Notes: generated from the letters alone by a model not told the origin. A stretch of DNA of 64,000 nt from Planctomycetota bacterium (GCA_024279865.1 JAJRRC010000117.1:1-64000), one strand, 5' to 3'. Counted from the stretch's first letter, positions 17,800 through 26,528 are shown. A program made the numbers and translations.

Positions 17800-18173
17800 G
17801 CGTGGTTACTTCCAAAGAGGCTTTGAATTAGTTCATTATCAGCAGTTTGCTGACAAGTTACAAATGATACCGTTCCCCCCGAAGCTTGGCTAATTCCCCT
17901 CCCCCCGGAAGCTTTCTTTTGGGCTTCCTTGGCTGGGTGGTGTTTTTCGGGGAGAGTTTCGCGGTGGGGCGTATCGTGGTGCGTTGAGGTGGCCTGACCT
18001 GGTGCGATGTTTTAATAATCCGGGGCGTTTGGCACGAGGCGTTTGTATCAAGCGTAGGCAAACAGTGGTGTATCACAGCGCCGAGCCCTGAACCCTCCGG
18101 GGGTGAAGGGCCGGATTTCCGAACGCTCAAATGGGAGGTTTTGTTTCCAATGAAGGCTTATCCAACTTGAGGC
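17800..18173. other. 374-bp gap with repeats, no gene
   Basis: Contains two CCCCCGGAAGCTT-like units (about 17874-17912) and one ATCACAACGC-type hairpin repeat (about 18070-18120). No supported gene. Confidence 0.55.
18070..18120. repeat. ATCACAACGC hairpin repeat, copy 2
   Basis: TATCACAGCGCCGAGCCCTG, stem ACCC-TCCGG-GGGT, then GAAGGGCCGGATTT. Same family as copies near 6.2, 26.53, 26.71 and 33.1 kb. Confidence 0.65.
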
Positions 18174-18869
18174 TTACCCAAGCGGTTGTTGGGCAGTTTG
18201 TACAAAATGTTGCCAAAAGGAGGGGGTGACTTCGCCTCGCTCAGGGTGCCACTGTACGCCGAGATACCATGCGCGCTTGGGGCAGTCGATGGCCTCAATC
18301 ACGCCGTCAGGTGCAGTGGCAACGACGCGCATGTTGCCGCTGTCTGCGACGGCTTGGCGGTGGTGCGAGCAGACTGATGTGATGCCCGCAAGCATCGGCA
18401 AAGGGGTGTTGTCCAGGAAACAAACCCGGTGATGGTTGTCGTTTTCATGGATCTGAGGCTCAGCCAAAACATCAGGCAAGTATTGGCATAGCGAACCGCC
18501 CGCATGCAACGCCATCATCTGCATGCCGAGGCAAACGCCCAGTACAGGCTTGTCCGGGGCAGTCTGTTTGAGCTTGTTTAGCAAGGCCAATTCAAATGCT
18601 TGGCGTTGGGGGTCGATCAGGCGGGCCTGGGCATGTAAGGGTTTGCCAAAGGGTCGCGTATCAGGGTCAACGCCGCCTGTGAAAATGACTGCATCGAGGG
18701 TGGCCACATACGCATCAATTCGCTGGGGTTCGTGTGGCAAGAGCATCGCGATGCCCCCTGCCAGTGTGATTTGATGGCTGTATGTACTGGCGGATTCGTA
18801 ACGGCCGCTGGTGGCGGTGTTGTCACGGTTGTCTGTTGTGATGCCGATGATCGGAAGTTTTTTTGTCAT
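18174..18869 (-). CDS. Gamma-glutamyl-gamma-aminobutyrate hydrolase-like class I amidotransferase
   Basis: A 231-residue member of the peptidase C26 / PuuD group, which hydrolyse gamma-glutamyl amides. The start MTKKLPIIGITTDNRD is the family N-terminus. The nucleophile loop reads GVCLGMQ (Cys at about 113), and the catalytic His-Glu pair lies in GVQWHPE near residue 207. The ATG at 18869 is preferred to an upstream frame rich in proline, which looks non-coding. The true substrate is uncertain because no polyamine genes are nearby. A multi-span membrane protein gene lies upstream on the same strand. Confidence 0.88.
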   Translation of the reverse strand: MTKKLPIIGITTDNRDNTATSGRYESASTYSHQITLAGGIAMLLPHEPQRIDAYVATLDAVIFTGGVDPDTRPFGKPLHAQARLIDPQRQAFELALLNKLKQTAPDKPVLGVCLGMQMMALHAGGSLCQYLPDVLAEPQIHENDNHHRVCFLDNTPLPMLAGITSVCSHHRQAVADSGNMRVVATAPDGVIEAIDCPKRAWYLGVQWHPERGEVTPSFWQHFVQTAQQPLG

Positions 18870-18942
18870 GGCGACTTCAAAAAAACAGGATGCTGAATTT
18901 GAGAGAACTGAATGCTTAGAGTCATTGCGTGTTTGGGCATGT

Positions 18943-19884
18943 TTACGGGGAATCAGAAGCCTTGGCGGGGGTGTTGGAAGGGGTGTGTCCGGGGGTAGGG
19001 ATGTACGCGATGGATTTTGCGATTCCGATGCCCAGGCTGCATCCGACCAGTCCTGCTGAGGCATAGTGGATGGGTAACGCTAGGGCGGGGCCTGGGAAGT
19101 GTTGCCAGAGGCTGACGCCGTTTTGTGTTCGGGAGAACCATGCTTGGATCAGTGGGCCAGGGCCATCAAATCGCAAAAGGACCAGGCCGTAGCCGAGGAT
19201 GGCGACCAGAGCCGGGCTAAAAAGGATGCCTATGGGGTTATTTTGGGGGAAAATCGTTTGAGCGATAGCTGCTCCCAGTGCAAAGGCCAGCACCAATGCC
19301 CCAAGAATTTGGACGGTATCGGTGGTTTGGAGGCAAACAAAACAAGCTAAAAAAGCAATGGCAGTGGCAGTGAAGCCAGCTTTGATTTCTATATGGTTGG
19401 GCTTGGCGAGGCGGGGTTGCCAAAGATTTTCATTGGTAAGCAGTTCAGGGAGACGTTGGGCAGCGAGGCTTCGCAACTGGGAGATGATCTGGATCGCCAG
19501 CAGCAATCCGATCTGCCAAATCAGCATTTCAAAGGCCAAGACCAAATAATCGTTTGGCAAATGGGCTGTTTCGAGCCATCCTGCTGAGGACCCACTTTTT
19601 AACGCCAGCAAGGTCAATGTGCCGCCATAGACGAATAAGCCATGGACGAATCGTCCCGTCGAAGCACACAAAGCTCCCAGTGCCACTGCTGGCAAACCTC
19701 CAATAAGGATCAATGCCATGGCAAGCCAGGGTCCGCAGCTCGCGGTAAAAAGACTAAGCCCTGTTGAGCCGTCAGGGGCTTTGAGTGTGGGTAAGATGCC
19801 AATCCATACCAAGCCTCCCAGTCCAATCGAGGCAGCGATCAGTAAACGTTGTTGGGTCGACGATAACATGGCAAAAGCAATCAT
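18943..19884 (-). CDS. Polytopic membrane protein, unknown
   Basis: A 313-residue protein (308 from the second Met at 19869) with about seven to eight hydrophobic segments. There is a charged cytoplasmic-type loop near residues 136-165 (RSLAAQRLPELLTNENLWQPRLAKPNHIEI). The tail ends PTPGHTPSNTPAKASDSP. I see no transporter or enzyme signature. It is upstream of the amidotransferase on the same strand, 73 bp apart. Confidence 0.7.
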   Translation of the reverse strand: MIAFAMLSSTQQRLLIAASIGLGGLVWIGILPTLKAPDGSTGLSLFTASCGPWLAMALILIGGLPAVALGALCASTGRFVHGLFVYGGTLTLLALKSGSSAGWLETAHLPNDYLVLAFEMLIWQIGLLLAIQIISQLRSLAAQRLPELLTNENLWQPRLAKPNHIEIKAGFTATAIAFLACFVCLQTTDTVQILGALVLAFALGAAIAQTIFPQNNPIGILFSPALVAILGYGLVLLRFDGPGPLIQAWFSRTQNGVSLWQHFPGPALALPIHYASAGLVGCSLGIGIAKSIAYIPTPGHTPSNTPAKASDSP

Positions 19885-20168
19885 TAATAGAGAAGGTCAA
19901 AGGTTGTAAAGCCTCATTGGAGCAGGAACCCATCCCTGAATCAACCCCCTTAAATCTGTTGGATGCCATTGGAATCCTTTAAGAAATCCAGCAAGACCGA
20001 TCAGAATGTTCCAGATTACCCAAGTTGGATGTTGGTGCGAATCAAAATGAATGGAGCTTAAAAGGGCATCGTCGTGGCTGGGAAGGTCTTGGGAAACGGC
20101 TTTATTCAGACTGCCACAAACGTTTTGAAACTTTGTTCGTTTTTTTTAAAGAAAAAACGGGTTCCTCC

Positions 20169-20196
20169 TTGACATATTGACGAAGAAATGTACTAT
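20169..20196 (+). promoter_or_regulatory. Sigma-70-type promoter
   Basis: Consensus -35 TTGACA (20169-20174), a 16-base spacer and a -10 TACTAT (20191-20196). It is about 460 bases upstream of the next gene, so the transcript has a long leader or an independent RNA. Confidence 0.65.
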
Positions 20197-20203
20197 AGAG
20201 TTG

Positions 20204-20400
20204 AATGTCCCCTAATTAGGTGATCCTGATTGAGTGGAAGTAAGTGATCTGTCCCAATTAAAGATTGAGCTTGTTCGATCGTTTTTTTTTTTGCTCTAGG
20301 CGAAGTCCAAGTGACAGATCCGAGTTGTCGAGTAAGTGGGTCCGGTGCATACCAGGCCCAAAGCCGGGGGGATTCGACACCAATTAATTGTCCGCATGCA
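20204..20400 (+). ncRNA. Candidate structured leader or small RNA
   Basis: After the strong promoter, GATCTGTC (20246-20253) pairs with GACAGATC (20313-20320). GGGTCCGGTGCATACCAGGCCC folds as a hairpin at 20338-20359, and ATTCG...CGAAT can close a further stem near 20371-20406. It matches no RNA class I recognise (not tmRNA, RNase P or SRP RNA by their conserved blocks). It could be a pseudopilin 5' leader. Confidence 0.3.
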
Positions 20401-20666
20401 GGCGAATGTTCGTCTGTATAAAGTTTAGTTGGGTTGTAATTCTGCAATGGACGAGGAGAACAGGCTCTAAATTTCCACAAAATAAACACCAAACGCATGA
20501 TTTTTCCAGGAATTGTTAAACCCGGAATTGTTCGTCTACCTAATATGTGACCGATTGGTCGCACATGCAGCGTGTTATATTGAGGAAATTCAGAACTGCT
20601 GACTTCGTATTTGAATGTGGAATTGCTCCCGATAGTTTCATTTTCTCTCTTAGAGGAGCTTTTCTT

Positions 20667-21377
20667 ATGAAGAAGCACGCATTTACCCTGATTGAATTGC
20701 TGGTCGTGATTTCGATTATCGCCTTGCTTATCGGCATCCTGTTGCCTGCGTTGGGTGCTGCCCGTCGTACCGCACGTCAAATGCAGAACTCCACACAGGT
20801 CCGTGGTATCCACACCGGCTTGGTTCTGTTCTCACAAGGTAACAATACCTACTATCCTGGTCGTATCACCACCGGTCAATTGGCTACCATCAACGGCACC
20901 ACTGGTGCTCAGGTGGCAATTCGTTTCCAAGAACTCTTGGACGACAACTACTTTACCGGTGCTTACGCTGTGAGCCCTTCAGAAACCAAAGACCCTTGGA
21001 CCAATGGTACTTTGACTGCTGCTAATTTCTCCTACGCTTTGTCCCGAGTGACTGGTGCTGCCACCGGCGGTACACAGCGTTCAAACGAATGGCGTGACAC
21101 CTCCAACAGCGAAGCTCCTATCCTCGGTGACCGTGCCAAAGCCAATGGCACCGGCATCAAGTCCGTCCACACCAATCCTAACAGCAACAACACCAACGAA
21201 TGGCGTGGTAGTGTGGGCTTCAATGACAACCATGTCTCCTTCGAAGCTACACATGATCAGTTGGACACCAAATTCGGTTCCTCTAATGAAACCAATGATG
21301 ACTTGTTCTCCTTGGATTCAGCTGACAACGCAGATGCAGCTTTGGTCTACAGCGGCACAACCAACATGATTGAGTAG
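20667..21377 (+). CDS. Type II secretion-like pseudopilin
   Basis: A 236-residue protein starting MKKHAFTLIELLVVISIIALLIGILLPALGAARRTARQM, a classic short prepilin leader and helix. The body is rich in Thr, Asn and Gly. The C-terminal box is a variant (GFNDNHVSF). The ATG at 20667 has GAGGAG upstream. A strong promoter, a long leader, a clean terminator and a strongly biased codon choice suggest high expression, so this may be the main structural pilin-like protein among the three in this window. Confidence 0.87.
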   Translation: MKKHAFTLIELLVVISIIALLIGILLPALGAARRTARQMQNSTQVRGIHTGLVLFSQGNNTYYPGRITTGQLATINGTTGAQVAIRFQELLDDNYFTGAYAVSPSETKDPWTNGTLTAANFSYALSRVTGAATGGTQRSNEWRDTSNSEAPILGDRAKANGTGIKSVHTNPNSNNTNEWRGSVGFNDNHVSFEATHDQLDTKFGSSNETNDDLFSLDSADNADAALVYSGTTNMIE

Positions 21378-21438
21378 GACTCAATGTTTGCCTAAGCAAG
21401 CATGAACGAAAATTAAACCTTCGGGTTTAGTAAATATG

Positions 21439-21474
21439 GATGGCTGTCCCAACCGGGGCAGCCATCTTTTTTTT
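21439..21474 (+). terminator. Rho-independent terminator after pseudopilin
   Basis: GATGGCTGTCCC (21439-21450) pairs with GGGGCAGCCATC (21455-21466), one mismatch, loop AACC, followed by eight T. Confidence 0.88.
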
Positions 21475-21624
21475 AAGCTATCGGTTTAAAGCTATCAGCT
21501 ATCAGCTATCAGTTGTCAGTTGTCAGTTGTCAGTAAGAGAAGAAGGTGTCGGAGCTGCTCTGTAGAGAAGGTCAAACGCTAGGCATTTGACCTTAATCAT
21601 CTTCGCACATGACTTCGCGGATCG

Positions 21625-21755
21625 TTTGAAAATAGCAGTAAGCATACTTACCCCCGGAACGCCCCCGGAACGCCCCCAGAACGCCCCCGGAGCCGCCCCC
21701 GGGGGTCGTTCGGGGAGGGGCTAGAAAGAAATGGCGAGAACGCTCTAGGCTGCGT
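21625..21755. repeat. AGCATACTTAC repeat with CCCCCGGAACG tandem array
   Basis: AATAGCAGTAAGCATACTTA is followed by four C5-tract units of about 11 bp (21652-21695) and a CCCCCGGGGG palindrome, then TCGTTCGGGGAGG. It ends with CGCTCTAGG as does the copy at 893-958. Confidence 0.6.
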
Positions 21756-21875
21756 GCGAAGCGTTTCGGCTGAAAATAGCTGATGGCGTGGGGAAGTCCT
21801 GGATTCTTTGAAAACATCTCTTTTTTGCTTCTTGTCTTAATGATAGCTGACCGCTGATAGCCGATAGCTCAATCA

Positions 21876-22685
21876 TTACCGATGCTTGGCATCGTAGACG
21901 CAGAAGAACGGCTCGGCATAGCGGCACTGGCGAGCAATCCCCCAATATTGGCCAATGATTTCAAGCTTGCGAATGCTGTTTTTAGAGTGTTGACTTTGAT
22001 GAGCGCGGAGGGCTTTGAGCTTGAGCGTCCAATAATCCGTCACATCAATCAAAACGCTTGGCGAAGCGAAGAGCCTCACATCCGATTCCCACGCAGCATG
22101 TCGAACCTGTGTGGGGATCCAAAGGCTGCCTAGCTTAGCTCCATCCTTCACTGCTTGCCCAAAGGCCTGGTTGACGATCTGGGCGGCACAGGTGTGTTCA
22201 TAGCCGCTGGAGAGGCTGTGGGTGATGACGATCTGGGGTTCATATTTCTCCAAGATCGTTTGCATGCGTTTGATGCATCGAAAATTCCCCGCAGCAGCAG
22301 CAATCGGCTCGGCACCGGCAGGATGATGCACGTCATAATTTTGATCGCCCAGCCAAGCGAGTTCCTTGCCCGTGTGGTAGACGGAATCTTTGAATCCCAT
22401 CTGGAGAATCGTGTCCACGCCAAGGATTTGAGCTGCTTCGTGGGTCTCTTTCTCCCGGACGGCCATGACTTCTTTGGGAGCATGTTCCATAAAGTTACCA
22501 TCTTGATGGATATCCGCTCCAGCCATGTTGGCAGTGAGCATGACCAAAATGACGCGGTAGCCCTCGTCGACAAACTTAGCAACAGTTCCCCCGGCATAGG
22601 TTTCCATGTCATTGGCATGAGCCATCGCCACCATCAGGGTGGGAGGCTCAGAAGCGTTTGGGTTTTGAGGTCGAGTTTGGATCAT
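21876..22685 (-). CDS. PIG-L / LmbE family deacetylase
   Basis: A 269-residue member of the zinc-dependent GlcNAc-type deacetylase fold. The metal motif, usually AHPDDE, reads AHANDMET at residues 22-29, keeping His23 and Asp26. The second motif is HSLSSGYEHTCAAQIV near residue 165, which supplies the later His ligand. Length is normal. The substrate is unknown: LmbE relatives deacetylate GlcNAc-linked small molecules or glycans. It stands alone between repeat-rich gaps. Confidence 0.85.
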   Translation of the reverse strand: MIQTRPQNPNASEPPTLMVAMAHANDMETYAGGTVAKFVDEGYRVILVMLTANMAGADIHQDGNFMEHAPKEVMAVREKETHEAAQILGVDTILQMGFKDSVYHTGKELAWLGDQNYDVHHPAGAEPIAAAAGNFRCIKRMQTILEKYEPQIVITHSLSSGYEHTCAAQIVNQAFGQAVKDGAKLGSLWIPTQVRHAAWESDVRLFASPSVLIDVTDYWTLKLKALRAHQSQHSKNSIRKLEIIGQYWGIARQCRYAEPFFCVYDAKHR

Positions 22686-23169
22686 GGCAATGATTCATCG
22701 TTGCTTGTATCTTCTCACATTTGTAGATTTTATCAAACAGTCTGCTGGATGCAGCAAGTTCCAAAACAAGGGGCAAGGAGTCTTGTGGTCTGGGTTTGTG
22801 GGCCTAGAGGGTGGGGACGCATTCTTGTAAAGAAGAAATATGTTGATAATATTTTCAAATGGATCTGCGAAAGCAAATGGGTACCAGTATGCGCAAGTAA
22901 TCGGGTGCCACCTTTGGTAAAAGAATAACACATGTTGCGGTGTTGCCGGCATTTAAACCGGCGAAGGATTGATGCTTTTGGGGTAGAAGGCTTGATGTTT
23001 GGGCTTGTATGGGGCAATTTTTTGTATAAACTATTTTATATAAAGCATTTGTGGGTTTTTGGTTAAAAGGGTTTTTGATTTATTCTTGCCCTGAAATCAT
23101 TGATTTCTCTCTTTTGGGCCGATATAGATAGTCAGTAGGATATTTTCTGTTTGCATAAAGGAGTGACGC
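22686..23169. other. 484-bp gap, nothing recognised
   Basis: AT-rich in its right part. A small perfect hairpin GCCGG...CCGGC occurs near 22947-22963. No gene, RNA gene or repeat family member was identified. Confidence 0.4.
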
Positions 23170-23970
23170 ATGAAACCAATGACTCCACCGCCTCCGGGCC
23201 TTGCGCAGATTAAGCCGTTGGTTCGGTATGTGGATGCTGAGCAAGCGATTGTTGACACCCATTTTCGCCTGAAGCCTCGATTTTCTCTTGGTAATCGACG
23301 TTTTCCCAAACGTGTGCGGATTTTGTTGGAAATTGAAACGGAATCCGGTTTTCACGATGAAAAATTTGAACGCGTTGAGTTGCATCGTGGTTGTGGCATG
23401 GTGCAGATGAAGATCCTCGTGCCTCAACGCTGGTGGCCTGCGGGCATGGGGGAGCAGACCTTATATACCGTGACGGTGACGGTCTTGCATGGTCGGCATA
23501 TTATTGACAAGCACCGTGCGATGGTCGGGTTCACCTCGGTGCGATCCCAAGGCCAAGTCGCCGGGCCGCTCCCAGAGCCCACCGCATGGAAGTCTTCGAC
23601 CTTGATGGTCAATAGCCAGCCATGCGAGATTCATACGATTGTGCCTGTGGATCAGGTTCATGAAAAGGCACTGTTGCCTGTCTCAGGCGAATCATTAATT
23701 TTGGTGCGGGATCACTATGGGCCGGATAACTTATTTAATGCGGCAGACCGAGCGGGCATTTTGATGATTCAGTGTGTGCCGATTGACCCCAATGGGCATG
23801 CTGAAAAGGAGTTATTGCATCAGGTTCCCCGTTTGGCGAGCCATCCGAGCCTCGCAGGCTGGTGCGTGGCTTCGCAAGGTCGTCTGGGGCGTGCGATGTT
23901 GAGACGGCTCAAACGGCTGGACCCCACGCACCCGGTTTTCACTGAAATTCCACAAATTCGAGCAGCTTAA
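23170..23970 (+). CDS. GH2-like protein lacking catalytic part (probable non-enzyme)
   Basis: A 266-residue protein that reads like a cut-down family 2 glycoside hydrolase. QRWWPAGMGEQTLYTVTVTVL (about 86-106) matches the immunoglobulin-like domain signature WWPNGYGEQPLYTL. HYGPDNLFNAADRAGILMIQ (about 185-204) matches the beta-mannosidase strand-helix start of the barrel. SHPSLAGWCVASQGR occupies the place of HPSI..W..GNE, so the acid/base Glu is replaced. It lacks a signal peptide and the C-terminal half. It sits 100 bp upstream of rplK. Function unknown; binding or regulation is possible. The GH2 relation is from my pattern reading only. Confidence 0.6.
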   Translation: MKPMTPPPPGLAQIKPLVRYVDAEQAIVDTHFRLKPRFSLGNRRFPKRVRILLEIETESGFHDEKFERVELHRGCGMVQMKILVPQRWWPAGMGEQTLYTVTVTVLHGRHIIDKHRAMVGFTSVRSQGQVAGPLPEPTAWKSSTLMVNSQPCEIHTIVPVDQVHEKALLPVSGESLILVRDHYGPDNLFNAADRAGILMIQCVPIDPNGHAEKELLHQVPRLASHPSLAGWCVASQGRLGRAMLRRLKRLDPTHPVFTEIPQIRAA

Positions 23971-23981
23971 CCAGTTGCCAG

Positions 23982-24010
23982 TTGGCAGACTCCCACGAAA
24001 TTGGTATATT
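23982..24010 (+). promoter_or_regulatory. Promoter of the ribosomal protein operon
   Basis: A -35 TTGGCA (23982-23987), a 17-base spacer and a -10 TATATT (24005-24010), about 65 bases before rplK. Confidence 0.7.
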
Positions 24011-24073
24011 ACCCGACTCGCTACTTAAATCGGTAGTGTTGCGCTGTAAATAAACCGCTCAAGGAGTCTGGCC

Positions 24074-24520
24074 ATGGCCAAAAAAGAAATAGAATCACAG
24101 TTTAAGATCCAAGCCAAAGGTGGACAGGCAACCCCTGCACCGCCAATTGGTCCTGCCCTTGGCGCTCATGGCGTTAATCCAGGCCAGTTTATTCAGCAGT
24201 TCAACGACCGCACCCGTGAACTCAACGGCAAAGTCGTCGGCTGTGTCATTACCGTCTTTAAAGACCGTAGCTTTGAATTTGAAATCAAAGCTCCACCGGC
24301 TGCTGTGCTGCTCAAAGATGCAGCGGGCATTGAAAAAGGCTCCGGCGTCCCCAATAAAGATAAAGTGGCTACGCTGACCGTTGATCAGCTTCGCACCATT
24401 ATCGAAGAAAAGGGCAAAGAGCTGACCGGCCACACCCCCGAAGCACAAATCAGAACCCTCGCAGGCACCGCTCGATCCATGGGGATCGAAATCGAAGGCC
24501 TCGCCGAGCTGGCATCCTGA
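24074..24520 (+). CDS. rplK: 50S ribosomal protein L11
   Basis: A 148-residue L11, part of the GTPase-associated stalk base on 23S rRNA. The N-terminus KIQAKGGQATPAPPIGPALG and the C-terminal RNA-binding domain ending RTLAGTARSMGIEIEG are standard. AAGGAG precedes the ATG. It is the first gene of rplK-rplA-rplJ-rplL. Confidence 0.97.
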   Translation: MAKKEIESQFKIQAKGGQATPAPPIGPALGAHGVNPGQFIQQFNDRTRELNGKVVGCVITVFKDRSFEFEIKAPPAAVLLKDAAGIEKGSGVPNKDKVATLTVDQLRTIIEEKGKELTGHTPEAQIRTLAGTARSMGIEIEGLAELAS

Positions 24521-24602
24521 TTAATAGTTTGTATAGGCTAACCACGAGCCTTAATCGTGGAAGATGAACCCGCGGCAAGTCCGCACCATCGAAAGGAAAA
24601 AC

Positions 24603-25289
24603 ATGGCTCGTAAAAAGTCAGGAAAACGCTATAGCGAAGACCTCAAAGCATGTGGTGAAAATTCGCCTTTGCCTCTGTCTGAAGCGATTGAGAAGGTGAT
24701 CTCCTTCAAAAAAACCAAGTTCGATCAATCCATTGAAATCTGCCTCCACCTAGGCATTGACGCCAAGCAAGCGGACCAATTGGTTCGTGGCTCAATTTCT
24801 TTGCCTCATGGCATTGGCCAGACCAAACGGGTTGTTGCTTTTTGCACACCCGAAAACGTCGAAGCAGCTAAAGAAGCTGGTGCCGTGGAAGCTGGTGGCG
24901 AAGATCTTGTCAAGAAAGTCGAAGAAGGCTGGATGGAATTTGATGTTGCCATTGCCAGTCCGGACATGATGCGAGTGGTGAGCCGCTTGGGTCGTTCCCT
25001 TGGACCACGTGGTCTGATGCCTTCTCCCAAAAGTGGCACCGTGACTCCGAAGATCGCTGAAGCGGTCAAGGAATACGCAGCAGGCAAAGTGGAATTCCGC
25101 AATGACGACGGCGGCAACGTTCAAGCTGTCGTTGGCAAGCATAGTTTCGAGGTTGGCAAACTGCTTGACAATGCTGAAGCTTTCATTCAGACAATCGAGC
25201 GAATGAAGCCTGCTTCTGTCAAAGGCCTGTACGTCAAGAATATTTCATTGTCCGGCACGATGACCCCTGGTGTCACGGTGGCCCTGTAA
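24603..25289 (+). CDS. rplA: 50S ribosomal protein L1
   Basis: A 228-residue L1 of the mobile L1 stalk, often an autogenous translational repressor of its operon. Diagnostic blocks are KFDQSIEICLHLGIDAKQADQLVRGSI-type sequence near the N-terminus and LGPRGLMPSPKSGTVT in the middle. The start at 24603 (MARKKSGKRY) follows GAAAGGA. It lies 82 bp after rplK. Confidence 0.97.
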   Translation: MARKKSGKRYSEDLKACGENSPLPLSEAIEKVISFKKTKFDQSIEICLHLGIDAKQADQLVRGSISLPHGIGQTKRVVAFCTPENVEAAKEAGAVEAGGEDLVKKVEEGWMEFDVAIASPDMMRVVSRLGRSLGPRGLMPSPKSGTVTPKIAEAVKEYAAGKVEFRNDDGGNVQAVVGKHSFEVGKLLDNAEAFIQTIERMKPASVKGLYVKNISLSGTMTPGVTVAL

Positions 25290-25319
25290 CCCCTTGCGGT
25301 CAAGAAAGAGGTAAACGTC

Positions 25320-25862
25320 ATGAGTAAACCTATTAAAAATTTAATGATGAAAGCCTACGAAGAGGCTTTTGGAAATGTTGACGGTGCAGTCACCATCGAT
25401 ATCCGTGGTATTAATGCCAACAACAACGCAGCTTTGCGTACCAATCTGGCTCAAAAGGGCGTGACCGTTTCGGTCGTCCGTAACCGCCTGATGGTCAAGG
25501 CTGCCCAAGGCACTGCCCTTGAAAAAATCAACGAAATCCTTGAAGGTCCCACCGCGATCTGCTACGGCGGCGAAAGTGTCGTCAACGTGGCTCGTGAACT
25601 GATCGCTCAAGCCAAAGCAATCCAAGGCATCGAATTCAAAGGTGCCCTGATGGAAGGGATTGTTTTTGGTCCTGATGAAGTTGAAAAACTTAGTAAGTAC
25701 CCAACCCGCGACGAAGCTCAGGCACAGGTGATTCAGGTCATCCTCGGGCCAGCCGCGCAGGTCATCGGTGCTGCAGTGGGTGTGGGCAACGAAATTGCTG
25801 GCATCCTCAAAACGCTCGAAGAAAAGCTCGAAAAGGGCGAAGAAATCAAGAAGACTGCTTAA
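25320..25862 (+). CDS. rplJ: 50S ribosomal protein L10
   Basis: A 180-residue L10, the scaffold that holds L7/L12 dimers. The N-terminal RNA-binding domain has ANNNAALRTNLAQKGVTVSVVRNRLMVKAA. The C-terminal helix that binds L12 is present (NEIAGILKTLEEKLEKGEE). GAGG precedes the ATG, which lies 30 bp after rplA. Confidence 0.96.
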   Translation: MSKPIKNLMMKAYEEAFGNVDGAVTIDIRGINANNNAALRTNLAQKGVTVSVVRNRLMVKAAQGTALEKINEILEGPTAICYGGESVVNVARELIAQAKAIQGIEFKGALMEGIVFGPDEVEKLSKYPTRDEAQAQVIQVILGPAAQVIGAAVGVGNEIAGILKTLEEKLEKGEEIKKTA

Positions 25863-25963
25863 TTTAAATTTTGTCTGCCGTGAGGCTAGGCCCTTACCCA
25901 AGGGTTAAATGATCGATGGTCGATCACCTACCAAAGGCGCATTGTTACCATGGAGATTTTATT

Positions 25964-26374
25964 ATGTCAGAAGAAACAACAGCCGTCGTCTAAGTCGATG
26001 CCGCAATCAAAGAACTGGGCGACAAGATCGCAGAGTTGACCCTCAAGCAGGCCGTCGACCTCAAGAACTACCTCAAAGATGCTTATGACCTCGAACCTGC
26101 CGCTGGCGGTGCTGTGGTCATGGCTGGTGGTGGTGACGCTGCTGGCGAAGCTGAAGAAGAACAGACTGCATTTGACGTGATCCTGACCGCTGTTGGTGGC
26201 CAGAAGATCAAGGTCATCAAAGCTGTCCGTGAAGCAACGGGTCTTGGCCTCAAAGAAGCCAAAGCCGTCGTTGACAGTGCCCCTGGTGCTGTTAAAGAAG
26301 GCATTGCCAGAGACGAAGCTGACGCCTTGGCTGAAACGCTCAAGGAAGTTGGCGCTGAAGTCGAAGTCAAATAA
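25964..26374 (+). CDS. rplL: 50S ribosomal protein L7/L12, with in-frame TAA at codon 10
   Basis: The frame from ATG 25964 (TGGAG eight bases upstream) reads MSEETTAVV, then TAA at 25991-25993, then [20 protein letters not shown] and a complete L12. That includes the hinge ([13 protein letters not shown]) and the C-terminal domain with [20 protein letters not shown]. Without the stop the protein would be 136 residues, normal for L12. The next in-frame start-like codon is TTG 26036, with no ribosome site; starting there would lose much of the N-terminal domain that binds L10. TAA is a normal stop for neighbouring genes. It is either a sequence error, a real nonsense mutation or a recoding event. 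A terminator follows, and rpoB does not follow as it often does elsewhere. Confidence 0.9.
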
Positions 26375-26400
26375 TACGACTTCGCTAAATCTAAGATTTG

Positions 26401-26436
26401 AAAAAACCGCTCACCCTCAGGTGGGCGGTTTTTTTT
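26401..26436 (+). terminator. Rho-independent terminator of the ribosomal protein operon
   Basis: AAAAAACCGCTCACC (26401-26415) pairs with GGTGGGCGGTTTTTT (26420-26434), one mismatch, loop CTCA, T run. Confidence 0.9.
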
Positions 26437-26492
26437 AAAGCTATCAGTTTTTAAAGCTATCAGTTGTCAGCTATCAGCTATCAGTAAGAGAA
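26437..26492. repeat. CTATCAG / TTGTCAG heptamer cluster
   Basis: AGCTATCAGTTTTTAAAGCT, then ATCAGTTGTCAGCTATCAGC and TATCAGTAAGAGAAG. The same units and the same AAGAGAAGAA tail occur at 21476-21543. Confidence 0.6.
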
Positions 26493-26528
26493 GAATTTCA
26501 AAGACGGAGGTTTTTCGTTCATGCGATC

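Larger units (their letters stand above)
19885..20666. other. 782-bp gap: promoter and long leader before pseudopilin
   Basis: No protein gene is supported. The first 280 bases show nothing. A strong promoter at about 20169-20196 faces right. The following roughly 460 bases would be transcribed as a leader to the pseudopilin gene and can fold into several hairpins (listed separately). Confidence 0.55.
21378..21875. other. 498-bp gap: terminator and repeats
   Basis: Holds the pseudopilin terminator, CTATCAG/TTGTCAG units at about 21476-21540, an AGCATACTTAC repeat with embedded CCCCCGGAACG array at about 21625-21755, and more CTATCAG-type units at 21841-21872. No gene. Confidence 0.6.

Noticed and set aside
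20193-20813. A 206-residue minus-strand open frame over the pseudopilin leader
   Set aside because: It covers the promoter, the structured leader and the antisense of the prepilin helix. No ribosome site and no protein-like pattern.
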